DNA of 14,804 nucleotides from JAGVYE01 sp964502785. GTDB taxonomy: Archaea; Nanobdellota; Nanobdellia; Woesearchaeales; GW2011-AR9. Of this stretch, positions 7,483 through 14,562 are shown piece by piece (the stretch's first letter is position 1; every line of letters begins with the position of its first letter). The notes under the pieces were generated by a model, which saw nothing but the letters and a program-made list of their open reading frames with translations, had not been told where the DNA came from and searched no databases. Location of the stretch: NCBI GenBank assembly GCA_964502785.1, contig CAZCXW010000031.1, positions 1 to 14,804 of the forward strand, in the 5' to 3' direction. The position numbers were made by a program, and so were the translations under genes.

Positions 7483-7971
7483 ATGAAACATGAATTAGCC
7501 GATGTAATTTCTTTATTGGATAGGAGAAAATCCATTGAACAAGGAAAAAACGCAGCAGTTTATCATGGTGAGTATCCCATTTTTGAAGGAAAAATTTTGA
7601 ATGTTGGTCCTGAAATCTTTGATAAAGATCGGCATCTAACTGTAATTTCCTATTTACCCCCTGGCAGGGAACTTCCAAAGCCTGATTTAGGTAGACTCTT
7701 ACTTCCAGATCTTAAAGGTGATTATGTTGTTGAACACGAAGCGGAATGTCAAAAATTAATAGAAAAAGTTGTAGTTCCTTTTTCTGTAAATCCTGCAGTC
7801 TTCACTAACGCTCGTGTTAAAGGGTCTATTAAAGAAGTCCAGCCACGTATTAGTGCATATGTTCTTGAAGTGTTAGTGGATGAAAAAGAATTATCTGCTG
7901 TAAATCTTTTCTTAGGCCATTCAACTGGCTCGAGATTTGCTGGATTTCAATATATTGTTGTACTACCATAA
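7483..7971 (+). CDS. Hypothetical protein (162 aa)
   Basis: I do not recognise this family. The protein looks cytoplasmic and alpha/beta. It has a charged N-terminal helix (residues 1-18), then strands around FEGKILNVG and HLTVISYLPPG, a helix at EAECQKLIEKVVV, and a beta-rich end (ISAYVLEVLV, FQYIVVLP). The PPGRELPKPDLGRLLLPDL segment (about 59-77) is proline- and leucine-rich and may be a loop. There are no metal-binding clusters and no membrane segment. It has its own TATA element and sits 47 nt before the radical SAM gene, which also has its own, so the two are probably separate transcripts. Confidence 0.7.
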   Translation: MKHELADVISLLDRRKSIEQGKNAAVYHGEYPIFEGKILNVGPEIFDKDRHLTVISYLPPGRELPKPDLGRLLLPDLKGDYVVEHEAECQKLIEKVVVPFSVNPAVFTNARVKGSIKEVQPRISAYVLEVLVDEKELSAVNLFLGHSTGSRFAGFQYIVVLP

Positions 7972-7989
7972 TCCCGGTTTAGACAACAT

Positions 7990-7997
7990 TTTTTAAA
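7990..7997 (+). promoter_or_regulatory. TATA-like element for the radical SAM gene
   Basis: TTTTTAAA is centred 25-26 nt before the ATG at 8019, and no Shine-Dalgarno is present. The T-run (7989-7994) could also help end transcription of the gene before it. Confidence 0.5.
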
Positions 7998-8018
7998 GAA
8001 TCTATATTTTTCAATATT

Positions 8019-9236
8019 ATGGTTACACTTGCCTTTGAAACTCTTTCCTTTGCACAAAAAGTAGATACGGTAGAAGTGACACTCTTAAAACTCTTCAAAA
8101 CATCTATTCCGCAAGAAGAATTAGAAGCAATAGCTCCTTTTGAAGTGAAGGATGCTCACACCCTTGTGTTTAAGCATAAAGACCAAGAGAAAGTGGAACT
8201 AAAGTTTTCTTTCCTCCTTGAAAAATACTTTGAGAATCTTATCAATAAATTAACAGGGAACAAAGTTACGTACATTCACCGCAATTCTGGCATTCCTCTT
8301 ATTGGCAATGTCGCTTTTGGCATTGTCCATCGTGGTTCTTCAATTATTGAAATTAAGCCCGTTACTTCTTGCAACCTTGATTGCATTTATTGCTCTATCT
8401 CTGAAGGTCTTTCCTCCACAAAAAATGATTTTGTTGTGGAAAAAGATTATTTGATTGAAGAATTACAAAAACTTCTCGATTTCTTAGGGGAAAATGTTGA
8501 AATTCATATCGGCGTGCAGGGAGAACCATTTCTTTATGCGGATATGGAGAATTTGATTGCTGATTTGCAGAAGATGAAACAAGTGCATACTATTTCAATA
8601 GATACAAACGGGACACTCTTAAATAAGGAAAAGATTGATATTTTATCTAAAAATACGAAACTTCAACTTAACCTTTCCCTTGATGCGATTGATGAAGAGA
8701 TTGCCAAGAAAGTGGCGGGTGTCAACAACTACAATATTAACCATATCAAAGATGTTATTGCTTACGCTTCAAAAAAATTGAATGTTATCGTTGCTCCGGT
8801 GCTTACGGAAGGGTATAATGAACAAGAAATGGAAAAAATTATCCAATGGATAAAAACACTCCATCCGCAGCCAAAATTAGGCATTCAGAATTTTCTCCGT
8901 TATAAAACGGGAAGAAATCCTGGCAAGGAAATTTCTTGGGAGAAATTTTATGCAATGATTGAAGAATGGGAGAAGAAGTTTGAGATTAAATTGCGCTGGC
9001 GGAAAGAAGATTTTAATATTCGCGAAATTAAGGATTTACCTAAACCTTTTCATGTAGATGAGATTGTAAATGCCACGATTAAATGTGTAGATCGCTTTCC
9101 TGGTTCTGTGCTTGCTGTGGCTGGAGGTAGAACCATTTCTGTTCCTGGCTGCGAATTTAAGAAAAATAAGAACATAAAAGTGAAAATTACCCGTGATAAG
9201 CATAATATTTTTGCTGGAAAGTTGATTACTAATTAG
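8019..9236 (+). CDS. Radical SAM protein (resembles archaeal COG2100 group)
   Basis: This 405-aa enzyme has the radical SAM cluster motif CNLDCIYC (Cys118, Cys122, Cys125), which binds a 4Fe-4S cluster that cleaves S-adenosylmethionine to make a radical. Downstream come GVQGEP (165-170), in place of the usual GGEP-type SAM-binding motif, and the strand segments TISIDTNGTL and LQLNLSLDA. Before the cluster lies GIPLIGNVAFGIVHRGSSIIEIKP, which I associate with the archaeal COG2100 radical SAM group; I recall this rather than having searched it. After the barrel, Cys356 and Cys378 flank an extended tail (KNIKVKITRDKHNIFAGKLI) that looks like a small TRAM-like beta domain, a fold used by tRNA-modifying radical SAM enzymes such as MiaB. 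An RNA substrate is therefore possible but not shown. The protein is full length, soluble and transcribed alone. Confidence 0.85.
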   Translation: MVTLAFETLSFAQKVDTVEVTLLKLFKTSIPQEELEAIAPFEVKDAHTLVFKHKDQEKVELKFSFLLEKYFENLINKLTGNKVTYIHRNSGIPLIGNVAFGIVHRGSSIIEIKPVTSCNLDCIYCSISEGLSSTKNDFVVEKDYLIEELQKLLDFLGENVEIHIGVQGEPFLYADMENLIADLQKMKQVHTISIDTNGTLLNKEKIDILSKNTKLQLNLSLDAIDEEIAKKVAGVNNYNINHIKDVIAYASKKLNVIVAPVLTEGYNEQEMEKIIQWIKTLHPQPKLGIQNFLRYKTGRNPGKEISWEKFYAMIEEWEKKFEIKLRWRKEDFNIREIKDLPKPFHVDEIVNATIKCVDRFPGSVLAVAGGRTISVPGCEFKKNKNIKVKITRDKHNIFAGKLITN

Positions 9237-9254
9237 TGGTATATTAAAGAAAAG

Positions 9255-9264
9255 TTTATAAATA
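9255..9264 (+). promoter_or_regulatory. TATA element for the 209-aa/SWIM gene pair
   Basis: TTTATAAATA is centred 25-26 nt before the ATG at 9285, preceded by an A-rich BRE-like stretch. It is one of the best matches in the window and probably drives both genes up to 10871 as a leaderless message. Confidence 0.7.
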
Positions 9265-9284
9265 AAATCTCCATTTTACGTGGC

Positions 9285-9914
9285 ATGAAATACTACTCCG
9301 AAGAAGAATTAAGGGACGTAGGAGAAATAGTGGGACAGAGTTTTCGAGATCCCCGCTATTTACCTAGCAGGATTGGATTCGACGATTCTGATCGCCGCGT
9401 CCGATTGTTACTTTCACACCTCTTAGCTAAGCTTGAAGCTCATTCAAGACTATCGCAAAATCAGATCAATGCCCTTCTTAATACTACTATTAATTATGAA
9501 GCGACTATTCGCGTGAATTCTGAAATTTCGAGAGGATTTATTGATTCTTATGTCGTAAGTATGGGTCAATTCTTAGATGAGACTTATTGTTATAACCAAG
9601 TTATACAAAAACGAAGCAGGTCAAACAGCATGATTCAAGCTTTTCAGAAGAATATGGCATTAATGAAACAAGAAGTTGATGCCATTCAAACTGGTAGCAG
9701 ATATATCTTAAGAATTTCTTTACAAAGGCCTTTAATGATTCTTGATCCCGCATCCAATAAAAAAGAGTTCTATGCTCCCCTCGTTGCAGAGAGAACGCAT
9801 CTCCAAGGAGCTCGTGATAATCTAAGGAAATTAGAAACATCATATACGCAATTATATGGTTCAAAAAAAACAGAAGCCGAAGCAAAATATGCACATTTAA
9901 GATCATCATCCTAA
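9285..9914 (+). CDS. Hypothetical helical protein (209 aa)
   Basis: I do not recognise this protein. It looks mostly alpha-helical and charged throughout, with a likely coiled-coil stretch in the last 50 residues (VAERTHLQGARDNLRKLETSYTQLYGSKKTEAEAKYAHL). There is no enzyme motif, signal peptide or membrane segment. Its stop codon is only 6 nt before the start of the SWIM-motif gene, so the two are almost certainly co-transcribed and may work together. The start is fixed by a strong TATA element 25-26 nt upstream. Confidence 0.7.
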   Translation: MKYYSEEELRDVGEIVGQSFRDPRYLPSRIGFDDSDRRVRLLLSHLLAKLEAHSRLSQNQINALLNTTINYEATIRVNSEISRGFIDSYVVSMGQFLDETYCYNQVIQKRSRSNSMIQAFQKNMALMKQEVDAIQTGSRYILRISLQRPLMILDPASNKKEFYAPLVAERTHLQGARDNLRKLETSYTQLYGSKKTEAEAKYAHLRSSS

Positions 9915-9920
9915 TTTCAC

Positions 9921-10871
9921 ATGGCAAACAAACAACTTGATCTCTTTACTCCCCTAAAAAGTATAGATACTATAACTGCTCCAGCTGTTCTCAACACAGA
10001 TCCAGCATTCGGTTTCATGAATGAAAGTGTACCCACCAGATTTGCTGATTTCGTTCGTGCCCGTTCTGATATAGATGATCATTCCAATTTTTCGCTTATT
10101 AAAAGAGCATATCGTGGTTATTATCAAGTTGAAGTTGCAAAAGTACAGGGTATTCCACAAGAAATATTACAACAGCTTAATACCGTTGACATTCTGGCTT
10201 TGTATATTGGGATTCAAACATTAAAAGGGGAATTTATTCCTAAGGCTGAAGATTTAATTGGCGCGCCTCTAGGAAAGTTGATTTCTGCTCTCGTTGCGGT
10301 CGGATATGTAATGCCGGCAGATGATGCAGCTACAGCGGTTCATCTTATGAACAGTAAAAATGTAGGTTTTTCTAATCATCGTCATAATCCACCTATTGAA
10401 CAGCGTATAAATGGCCTTTCTGAAACAACGAAAGTACAATTCCTTCGCGCTTTTTATACCCCTAAATTTTTTTTCCAAGAGTACAAAGAGTATGATGTTT
10501 TTGATACCATTTACATGCGTTTTCATAGTGCTTCTGGTTTGGCAATCGATTCTAATGACTCTCGTGATGCTTATGCTCATGCTTTCGTTGAACTTATAAA
10601 AGAAAAACAACATCGAGGTAATGATTTTAACGCAGATAGATTCACTGGTCGTATTGTTCAAAGCGAATCAACAGAGGGGCTTGAATATTTTGTCCAGAGA
10701 AATATTGTTATTATTCCTGAGATGACAATAAGTGGCAGACAAAGATCTGAAAAACGATTTGAAAACTATAACTGTTCCTGTCCTCATGGTTATAGAAAGA
10801 TGTATGCTCCTCCAGCAAAAAAAGATGAATGCAAACATATCGCTCATTTTAGAAAGGATTTGATGGTTTGA
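9921..10871 (+). CDS. SWIM-type zinc finger protein with N-terminal QLDLF peptide
   Basis: This 316-aa protein ends with Cys285-x-Cys287-x16-Cys304-x-His306, which fits the SWIM zinc finger pattern CxCx(n)CxH. SWIM domains bind DNA or protein partners; archaeal and eukaryotic examples work beside RecA/Rad51 paralogues, and others occur in Mutator transposases. The N-terminus reads MANKQLDLF, an exact match to the QL[SD]LF consensus for binding bacterial sliding clamps. Archaea use PCNA, whose PIP box is Q-x-x-L-x-x-aromatic-aromatic, and only the Q and L positions fit here. The middle (60-270) is mixed helix and strand with no nuclease or transposase motif that I can identify. It starts 6 nt after the 209-aa gene and has no Shine-Dalgarno; a weak TATA-like ATTTAAGA (9895-9902) lies 23 nt upstream. 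Overall function is unknown, with DNA binding the best guess. Confidence 0.75.
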   Translation: MANKQLDLFTPLKSIDTITAPAVLNTDPAFGFMNESVPTRFADFVRARSDIDDHSNFSLIKRAYRGYYQVEVAKVQGIPQEILQQLNTVDILALYIGIQTLKGEFIPKAEDLIGAPLGKLISALVAVGYVMPADDAATAVHLMNSKNVGFSNHRHNPPIEQRINGLSETTKVQFLRAFYTPKFFFQEYKEYDVFDTIYMRFHSASGLAIDSNDSRDAYAHAFVELIKEKQHRGNDFNADRFTGRIVQSESTEGLEYFVQRNIVIIPEMTISGRQRSEKRFENYNCSCPHGYRKMYAPPAKKDECKHIAHFRKDLMV

Positions 10872-10907
10872 TTTATACTAAATGATAAGAAATTCACATT
10901 GTTCCTC

Positions 10908-10916
10908 TTTATAAAT
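10908..10916. promoter_or_regulatory. Orphan TATA-like element in a convergent gap
   Basis: TTTATAAAT lies in the 113-bp gap between two convergent genes (10872-10984), where no promoter is expected. No reading frame of useful length follows on the plus strand. A transcript from here could be a small RNA or antisense to the 174-aa gene; on the minus strand it would run antisense into the SWIM gene. It may also be a chance match in AT-rich DNA. Nothing else is seen in the gap. Confidence 0.2.
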
Positions 10917-10984
10917 GGCTAGAACAATCTTAATATTTTAATCCAATTTTGAGGTAACGTGTAGAAAAGATATTGGGAAGTTAT

Positions 10985-11509
10985 CTATAAGCTATGTAGC
11001 ATTCTATCCGCGGCTTCAAGTCTCCTAGCAGCTGTTTCAAATCTATATCTTTCTCGCTGGTCTGAAGAAAAATGTCTTAGAATTCCATCATCATGGTCGC
11101 GAAACAATTGATCCACAGAATTAAATGGAAATACTGACGTTCTTTCAAGCATATTCTCTAAGATTATTCTCTGCGCTCGTGGAAAATATCGCCGCATATC
11201 CTCCCCAGAAATAAATCTCACATGCCTCGTGTCTGGTGAAATTCCCACTACAGAAACATATCCCATCGCTGGATATCCACCATCAATGCCTGGATAAACA
11301 GCATAAATTTCTTTGTCAATACCTTCAATAGAATGCCTGAGAATTTGTGGATCTAAATTACCTAAATGTGCAGCGCAAATAGCAGCATGAGGCAAAACTA
11401 ATTTAGAATCTTTACTTGGAATAGTATCACCGCTTTTTCTATCGCCGATAAGATAAATCAAACTAAAATCTCTTTTAATTCCTTTATCATCTTCAGCGCA
11501 GGTTAACAT
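10985..11509 (-). CDS. Hypothetical protein (174 aa)
   Basis: I do not recognise this protein. The first 110 residues look alpha/beta (SLIYLIGDRKSG, KEIYAVYPGIDGGYPAMGYVSVVGIS, HVRFISGEDM). The last 50 are strongly charged and helical (SSDQRERYRFETAARRLEAADRML). The glycine-rich PGIDGGYPAMG at about 73-83 may be a binding loop, but no known motif matches. There is no signal peptide or membrane segment. It follows the lhr-type helicase by 37 nt on the same strand but has its own TATA element, so it may be either a separate transcript or the end of the helicase operon. Confidence 0.68.
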   Translation of the reverse strand: MLTCAEDDKGIKRDFSLIYLIGDRKSGDTIPSKDSKLVLPHAAICAAHLGNLDPQILRHSIEGIDKEIYAVYPGIDGGYPAMGYVSVVGISPDTRHVRFISGEDMRRYFPRAQRIILENMLERTSVFPFNSVDQLFRDHDDGILRHFSSDQRERYRFETAARRLEAADRMLHSL

Positions 11510-11530
11510 AAATTTACTAAGAAATAATTC

Positions 11531-11538
11531 TATTTAAA
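11531..11538 (-). promoter_or_regulatory. TATA element for the 174-aa gene
   Basis: On the minus strand TTTAAATA is centred 25-26 nt before the ATG at 11509, in the 37-nt gap after the helicase stop. No Shine-Dalgarno is seen. It suggests a separate leaderless transcript. Confidence 0.55.
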
Positions 11539-11546
11539 CTATTCTA

Positions 11547-14420
11547 TTATACAGTATCTATCTTCCCCAGCACGAATTCTTTCAATTCTTGAGGCCAATC
11601 TTCTTCAATTTCTTTACGATATTTTTTGCACTCTTTTATTACTTCTCCACGCATGGAACCATTTTCAATCAACTTAACAAGTTCTTCTTTTGCATAGACG
11701 GGAATATGTTTTAAACTCCATGCTTGTATTTTTAATTTTTCTTTATATTCATCTTTTGCTTCATCTTGCTTTTTCTGTGCATCAGTCCAAAATTGCGTAT
11801 ATGAAAACTGTTTTTCTTTTTCTTTTAACTTCTTCTTTCCTTTCTTCAATTCAATTCTGGCCATCACTTCTTGATGCATGCGTCTTAAGAATTCCTGCTT
11901 ATCTTCTACTTTAATGACATCACTATATCCTGAAGCAATTAAACCAAAAGCAAATGGGCTGGGAATATCCGTTGGCATTTCTTCCACACTTATTTTTTCA
12001 TTGATCACGCCTTGGATGATCTGCTGCGCATGTTCATAATCCATAATATCTTCTAAAACTTCGCGTCTGGCCTCCTGCAGAATAGGAAAATTATTGCTGA
12101 TTCTTTTCACGGCATTAAACAAAATCCTGCTGCCAATGTGCATCCTTCCCACATTTTTCTTCTGCCCCATATATTGCCGCAAGATCATTAATGACCTTGT
12201 CGCGCAATGGCGGAATCGCCGCTGCAAAACTTCGCTTCGTTCAATCGCATCTTCTAAAATCTGACGGAAATTTTCTGTTTTTAACAACGTAAAAGCGCGT
12301 GAGGCATTAAAGTGCTGCTCTGCCGCAAGATAAAATCCATTATCGGTGATGCCGATTTCTACATCACGATGCTGAGATCTGCCAATGACGTAGGCAAGAG
12401 ATCGTGATAAACAATCATTAACTCGCCTGCCAAACAAAGTGTGAAAAATAACATATTTCCTTCCCCTATCTTCATAGCTTTCAATCACGATTTTCTTATC
12501 ATGGGGGATTTTACTGAAATGGTATTGTTCATAAAAATAATTGTAAACACTTGCTGCCGCTTTTTCGTCAACATAGAGGAATTCATTGATAAATTTTGTA
12601 ATCTCTTCTTCCGATTGTTTTTGCGCAAAACGTTCGTTCATAAGTCTCCTAAATCTTGAAATTTCCATTGCTAAGTCAAATGATAAGGGAAGCATTTCAG
12701 AGAACCAGTTAGGGACAGTAGGCGGCCTGTTGACAGAAGTGCTCACCTGCGCGGTCATCCCGCGGGAAAATTTAAACATGTAGACATTTCCTCCCAAAAC
12801 AAAAACATCGCCGGGGCGCAGCCGTTCTAAAAAACCTTCGTCAATCATCCCCACAATCTGCTCTCCAACTTTAACTGTAATGTACGTTTCTTCGGGGATT
12901 GTTCCAATGTTTGTCATGTACACTACTCTCGCCATTTTGCCTTTCTTGCCGATATTTCCTGATTCTTCATCATACCAAATTCTCGCGTACACATGGCGTT
13001 CTTCTAAACTGACATATTGTCCTGAAAGGAATTTTATGAGTTCAAAGAAATTGTTCCATTCTAAAGTATGAAAACAATAACTATTCTTGATGAGATGGAA
13101 CAGGTCATAAATGTTAATGATTTCATTGATGGCAATACCAAAAATGTGTTGTGCGAGAACATCTAAAGCATTCGTGGGAATATGCACGTGATCGATTTTC
13201 TTTTCAATTGCTGACTTTAATAACAGCGCGCATTCAACGAGATCATCTCTATCCATAACAATAATTCTTGCTTTCACAGTGCTGTGCAATTGATGTCCGG
13301 CTCTTCCTGACCTTTGAAGAAAGCGGGCCACTGATTTAGGACTGCCTAAACAGATGACGAGATCAATGTAGCCTATATCGATGCCTAATTCCAAAGAAGT
13401 CGAAGAAACAACTACTTTTAATTTTCCTTCGCGCAATTCCTGCTCTGTTTTAAAGCGGTTTTCCTTGCCGAGACTGCCATGGTGCGCAGCAATTCTTTCG
13501 GCATACTCTGCGGGAAACATTTCTTTCAAGTTATGCACAACCCTTTCAGTTGCGCTCCGTGTATTCGTGAAAATTAACGTCGTTTTGTGCTCTTGAATAA
13601 GGCTGTGAATGGCATCATACATTTTCCGGTGCTTCAGCGCATACTCGCTTTCGATGAGGCTTTTCACAGGACTAATAACTTTAAGGTCCATATTTTTGAC
13701 AAACTGCGCATCTACAATCTGGCAGTCTCTGGCTTCATCTCCTTTGAAACCGACAAGGAATTTAGCGATTTCTTCCAAAGGGGCAATCGTTGCTGATAAC
13801 CCCACTCTTGTTAATGCAGGAGACAGTCGTTGCACACGTTCCATCGTCATGCTCAAGTGCGTGCCCCGTTTATTTTCTGCTAAAGCATGAATTTCATCAA
13901 CAATAAGCCATTGAATATCCGCCATTTTTTCTTTGAATTTAGGAGAATTAATCATAATCGCCAATGATTCTGGGGTGGTGATAAGAATATGAGGTGTGTG
14001 TTTCAACATTTTTTGTTTTTCAGAAGCAGTCGTATCACCGCTGCGTACACCAATTCTTATCCCTAGTTTTTTACTAATTTGCTCTTCCATTTGTTTTAAC
14101 GGTTCAATAAGATTTACGGAAACATCAGCACCTAGAGCTTTCAATGGAGAAACATAGACACAGTATACTTTATCTTCGAGAATTCCTTTCTGTGCTGAAT
14201 CAATAAGCTCATTAAGCACAGAAAGAAAGGCCGTTAATGTCTTTCCGCTTCCCGTTGGTGAAGAAACGAGAACATTTTTTCTGCTGTGGATGGGATACAC
14301 AGCCAACAATTGCGATTGCGTAAACTCTTTGAATTTACTAAAAAACCAATCATTGACAATGGGATGAAGGATAGACTTTACTTGGAGTTCCGTGTATGGT
14401 TCCTGCATTACTTCAATCAT
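11547..14420 (-). CDS. lhr: Lhr-type superfamily 2 ATP-dependent helicase
   Basis: This 957-aa protein is a complete Lhr-core type SF2 helicase. The motifs are intact: Walker A SPTGSGKT (54-61), ITTPESL (147-153), DEIH (175-178), GLSAT (207-211), FTNTRSATE (284-292), and motif VI QRSGRAGHQ (369-377). Winged-helix and beta-barrel regions follow, for example GEQIVGMIDEGFLERLRPGDVFVLGG, and then the DEAD/H-associated region. Such enzymes are 3'-to-5' translocases on DNA or DNA:RNA hybrids with roles in repair or RNA handling. The C-terminus adds about 110 highly charged residues (LKKGKKKLKEKEKQ and onward) that look helical. M1 is preferred over M5 because AAGGTGG sits 4 nt before it. This is the only gene here with a Shine-Dalgarno, implying a leadered transcript. 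Which archaeal Lhr subgroup it belongs to (aLhr1 or aLhr2) is not resolved. Confidence 0.93.
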   Translation of the reverse strand: MIEVMQEPYTELQVKSILHPIVNDWFFSKFKEFTQSQLLAVYPIHSRKNVLVSSPTGSGKTLTAFLSVLNELIDSAQKGILEDKVYCVYVSPLKALGADVSVNLIEPLKQMEEQISKKLGIRIGVRSGDTTASEKQKMLKHTPHILITTPESLAIMINSPKFKEKMADIQWLIVDEIHALAENKRGTHLSMTMERVQRLSPALTRVGLSATIAPLEEIAKFLVGFKGDEARDCQIVDAQFVKNMDLKVISPVKSLIESEYALKHRKMYDAIHSLIQEHKTTLIFTNTRSATERVVHNLKEMFPAEYAERIAAHHGSLGKENRFKTEQELREGKLKVVVSSTSLELGIDIGYIDLVICLGSPKSVARFLQRSGRAGHQLHSTVKARIIVMDRDDLVECALLLKSAIEKKIDHVHIPTNALDVLAQHIFGIAINEIINIYDLFHLIKNSYCFHTLEWNNFFELIKFLSGQYVSLEERHVYARIWYDEESGNIGKKGKMARVVYMTNIGTIPEETYITVKVGEQIVGMIDEGFLERLRPGDVFVLGGNVYMFKFSRGMTAQVSTSVNRPPTVPNWFSEMLPLSFDLAMEISRFRRLMNERFAQKQSEEEITKFINEFLYVDEKAAASVYNYFYEQYHFSKIPHDKKIVIESYEDRGRKYVIFHTLFGRRVNDCLSRSLAYVIGRSQHRDVEIGITDNGFYLAAEQHFNASRAFTLLKTENFRQILEDAIERSEVLQRRFRHCATRSLMILRQYMGQKKNVGRMHIGSRILFNAVKRISNNFPILQEARREVLEDIMDYEHAQQIIQGVINEKISVEEMPTDIPSPFAFGLIASGYSDVIKVEDKQEFLRRMHQEVMARIELKKGKKKLKEKEKQFSYTQFWTDAQKKQDEAKDEYKEKLKIQAWSLKHIPVYAKEELVKLIENGSMRGEVIKECKKYRKEIEEDWPQELKEFVLGKIDTV

Positions 14421-14424
14421 CTTT

Positions 14425-14431
14425 CCACCTT
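14425..14431 (-). promoter_or_regulatory. Shine-Dalgarno of the lhr-type helicase gene
   Basis: On the minus strand AAGGTGG lies 4 nt before the ATG at 14420. It partly matches the archaeal anti-Shine-Dalgarno complement (GAGGTGATC). It favours the first ATG over the one four codons later. Confidence 0.55.
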
Positions 14432-14450
14432 GGTAAAGGGGTATAGTATC

Positions 14451-14458
14451 TATTTTTA
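14451..14458 (-). promoter_or_regulatory. Proximal TATA-like element for the lhr-type gene
   Basis: On the minus strand TAAAAATA is centred about 34 nt before the ATG. It would start transcription roughly 8-10 nt upstream of the start codon, leaving almost no room for the Shine-Dalgarno to act. It competes with the stronger distal element at 14507-14515. Confidence 0.3.
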
Positions 14459-14506
14459 CGAATCATCGTATAGAAAACATCTATTTGAGAATTAATTTAT
14501 CTATTT

Positions 14507-14515
14507 TATTTATAA
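14507..14515 (-). promoter_or_regulatory. Distal TATA element for the lhr-type gene
   Basis: On the minus strand TTATAAATA is a strong TATA match. Transcription would begin near 14485 and give a leader of about 64 nt, which fits the Shine-Dalgarno at 14425-14431. No gene with a suitably placed start follows it on the plus strand. Confidence 0.5.
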
Positions 14516-14523
14516 GCCTTATG

Positions 14524-14551
14524 CAGGGTTGACCAGTGGGTAGCAACTCTG
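14524..14551. other. Stable inverted repeat between the interrupted gene and lhr
   Basis: CAGGGTTG (14524-14531) pairs with CAACTCTG (14544-14551) over 8 bp with one G-U in plus-strand RNA. Inside it, ACC (14532-14534) pairs with GGT (14539-14541) around an AGTG loop, with AG bulged. On the minus strand it begins 12 nt after the TGA of the interrupted frame and lies just before the distal lhr TATA element, so it could be that gene's 3' hairpin. There is no T-run. In minus-strand RNA the G-U becomes an A-C mismatch. Confidence 0.4.
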
Positions 14552-14562
14552 TTACACTTAAA

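Noticed and set aside
9601..9927. Minus-strand 108-aa frame inside the 209-aa gene
   Set aside because: It is opposite a gene with a strong promoter and tight coupling to the next gene, and its composition is typical of a shadow frame.
10269..10661. Minus-strand 130-aa frame inside the SWIM gene
   Set aside because: It is antisense to a gene with recognisable motifs, and its Ile/Thr/Ser-rich sequence looks like a shadow.
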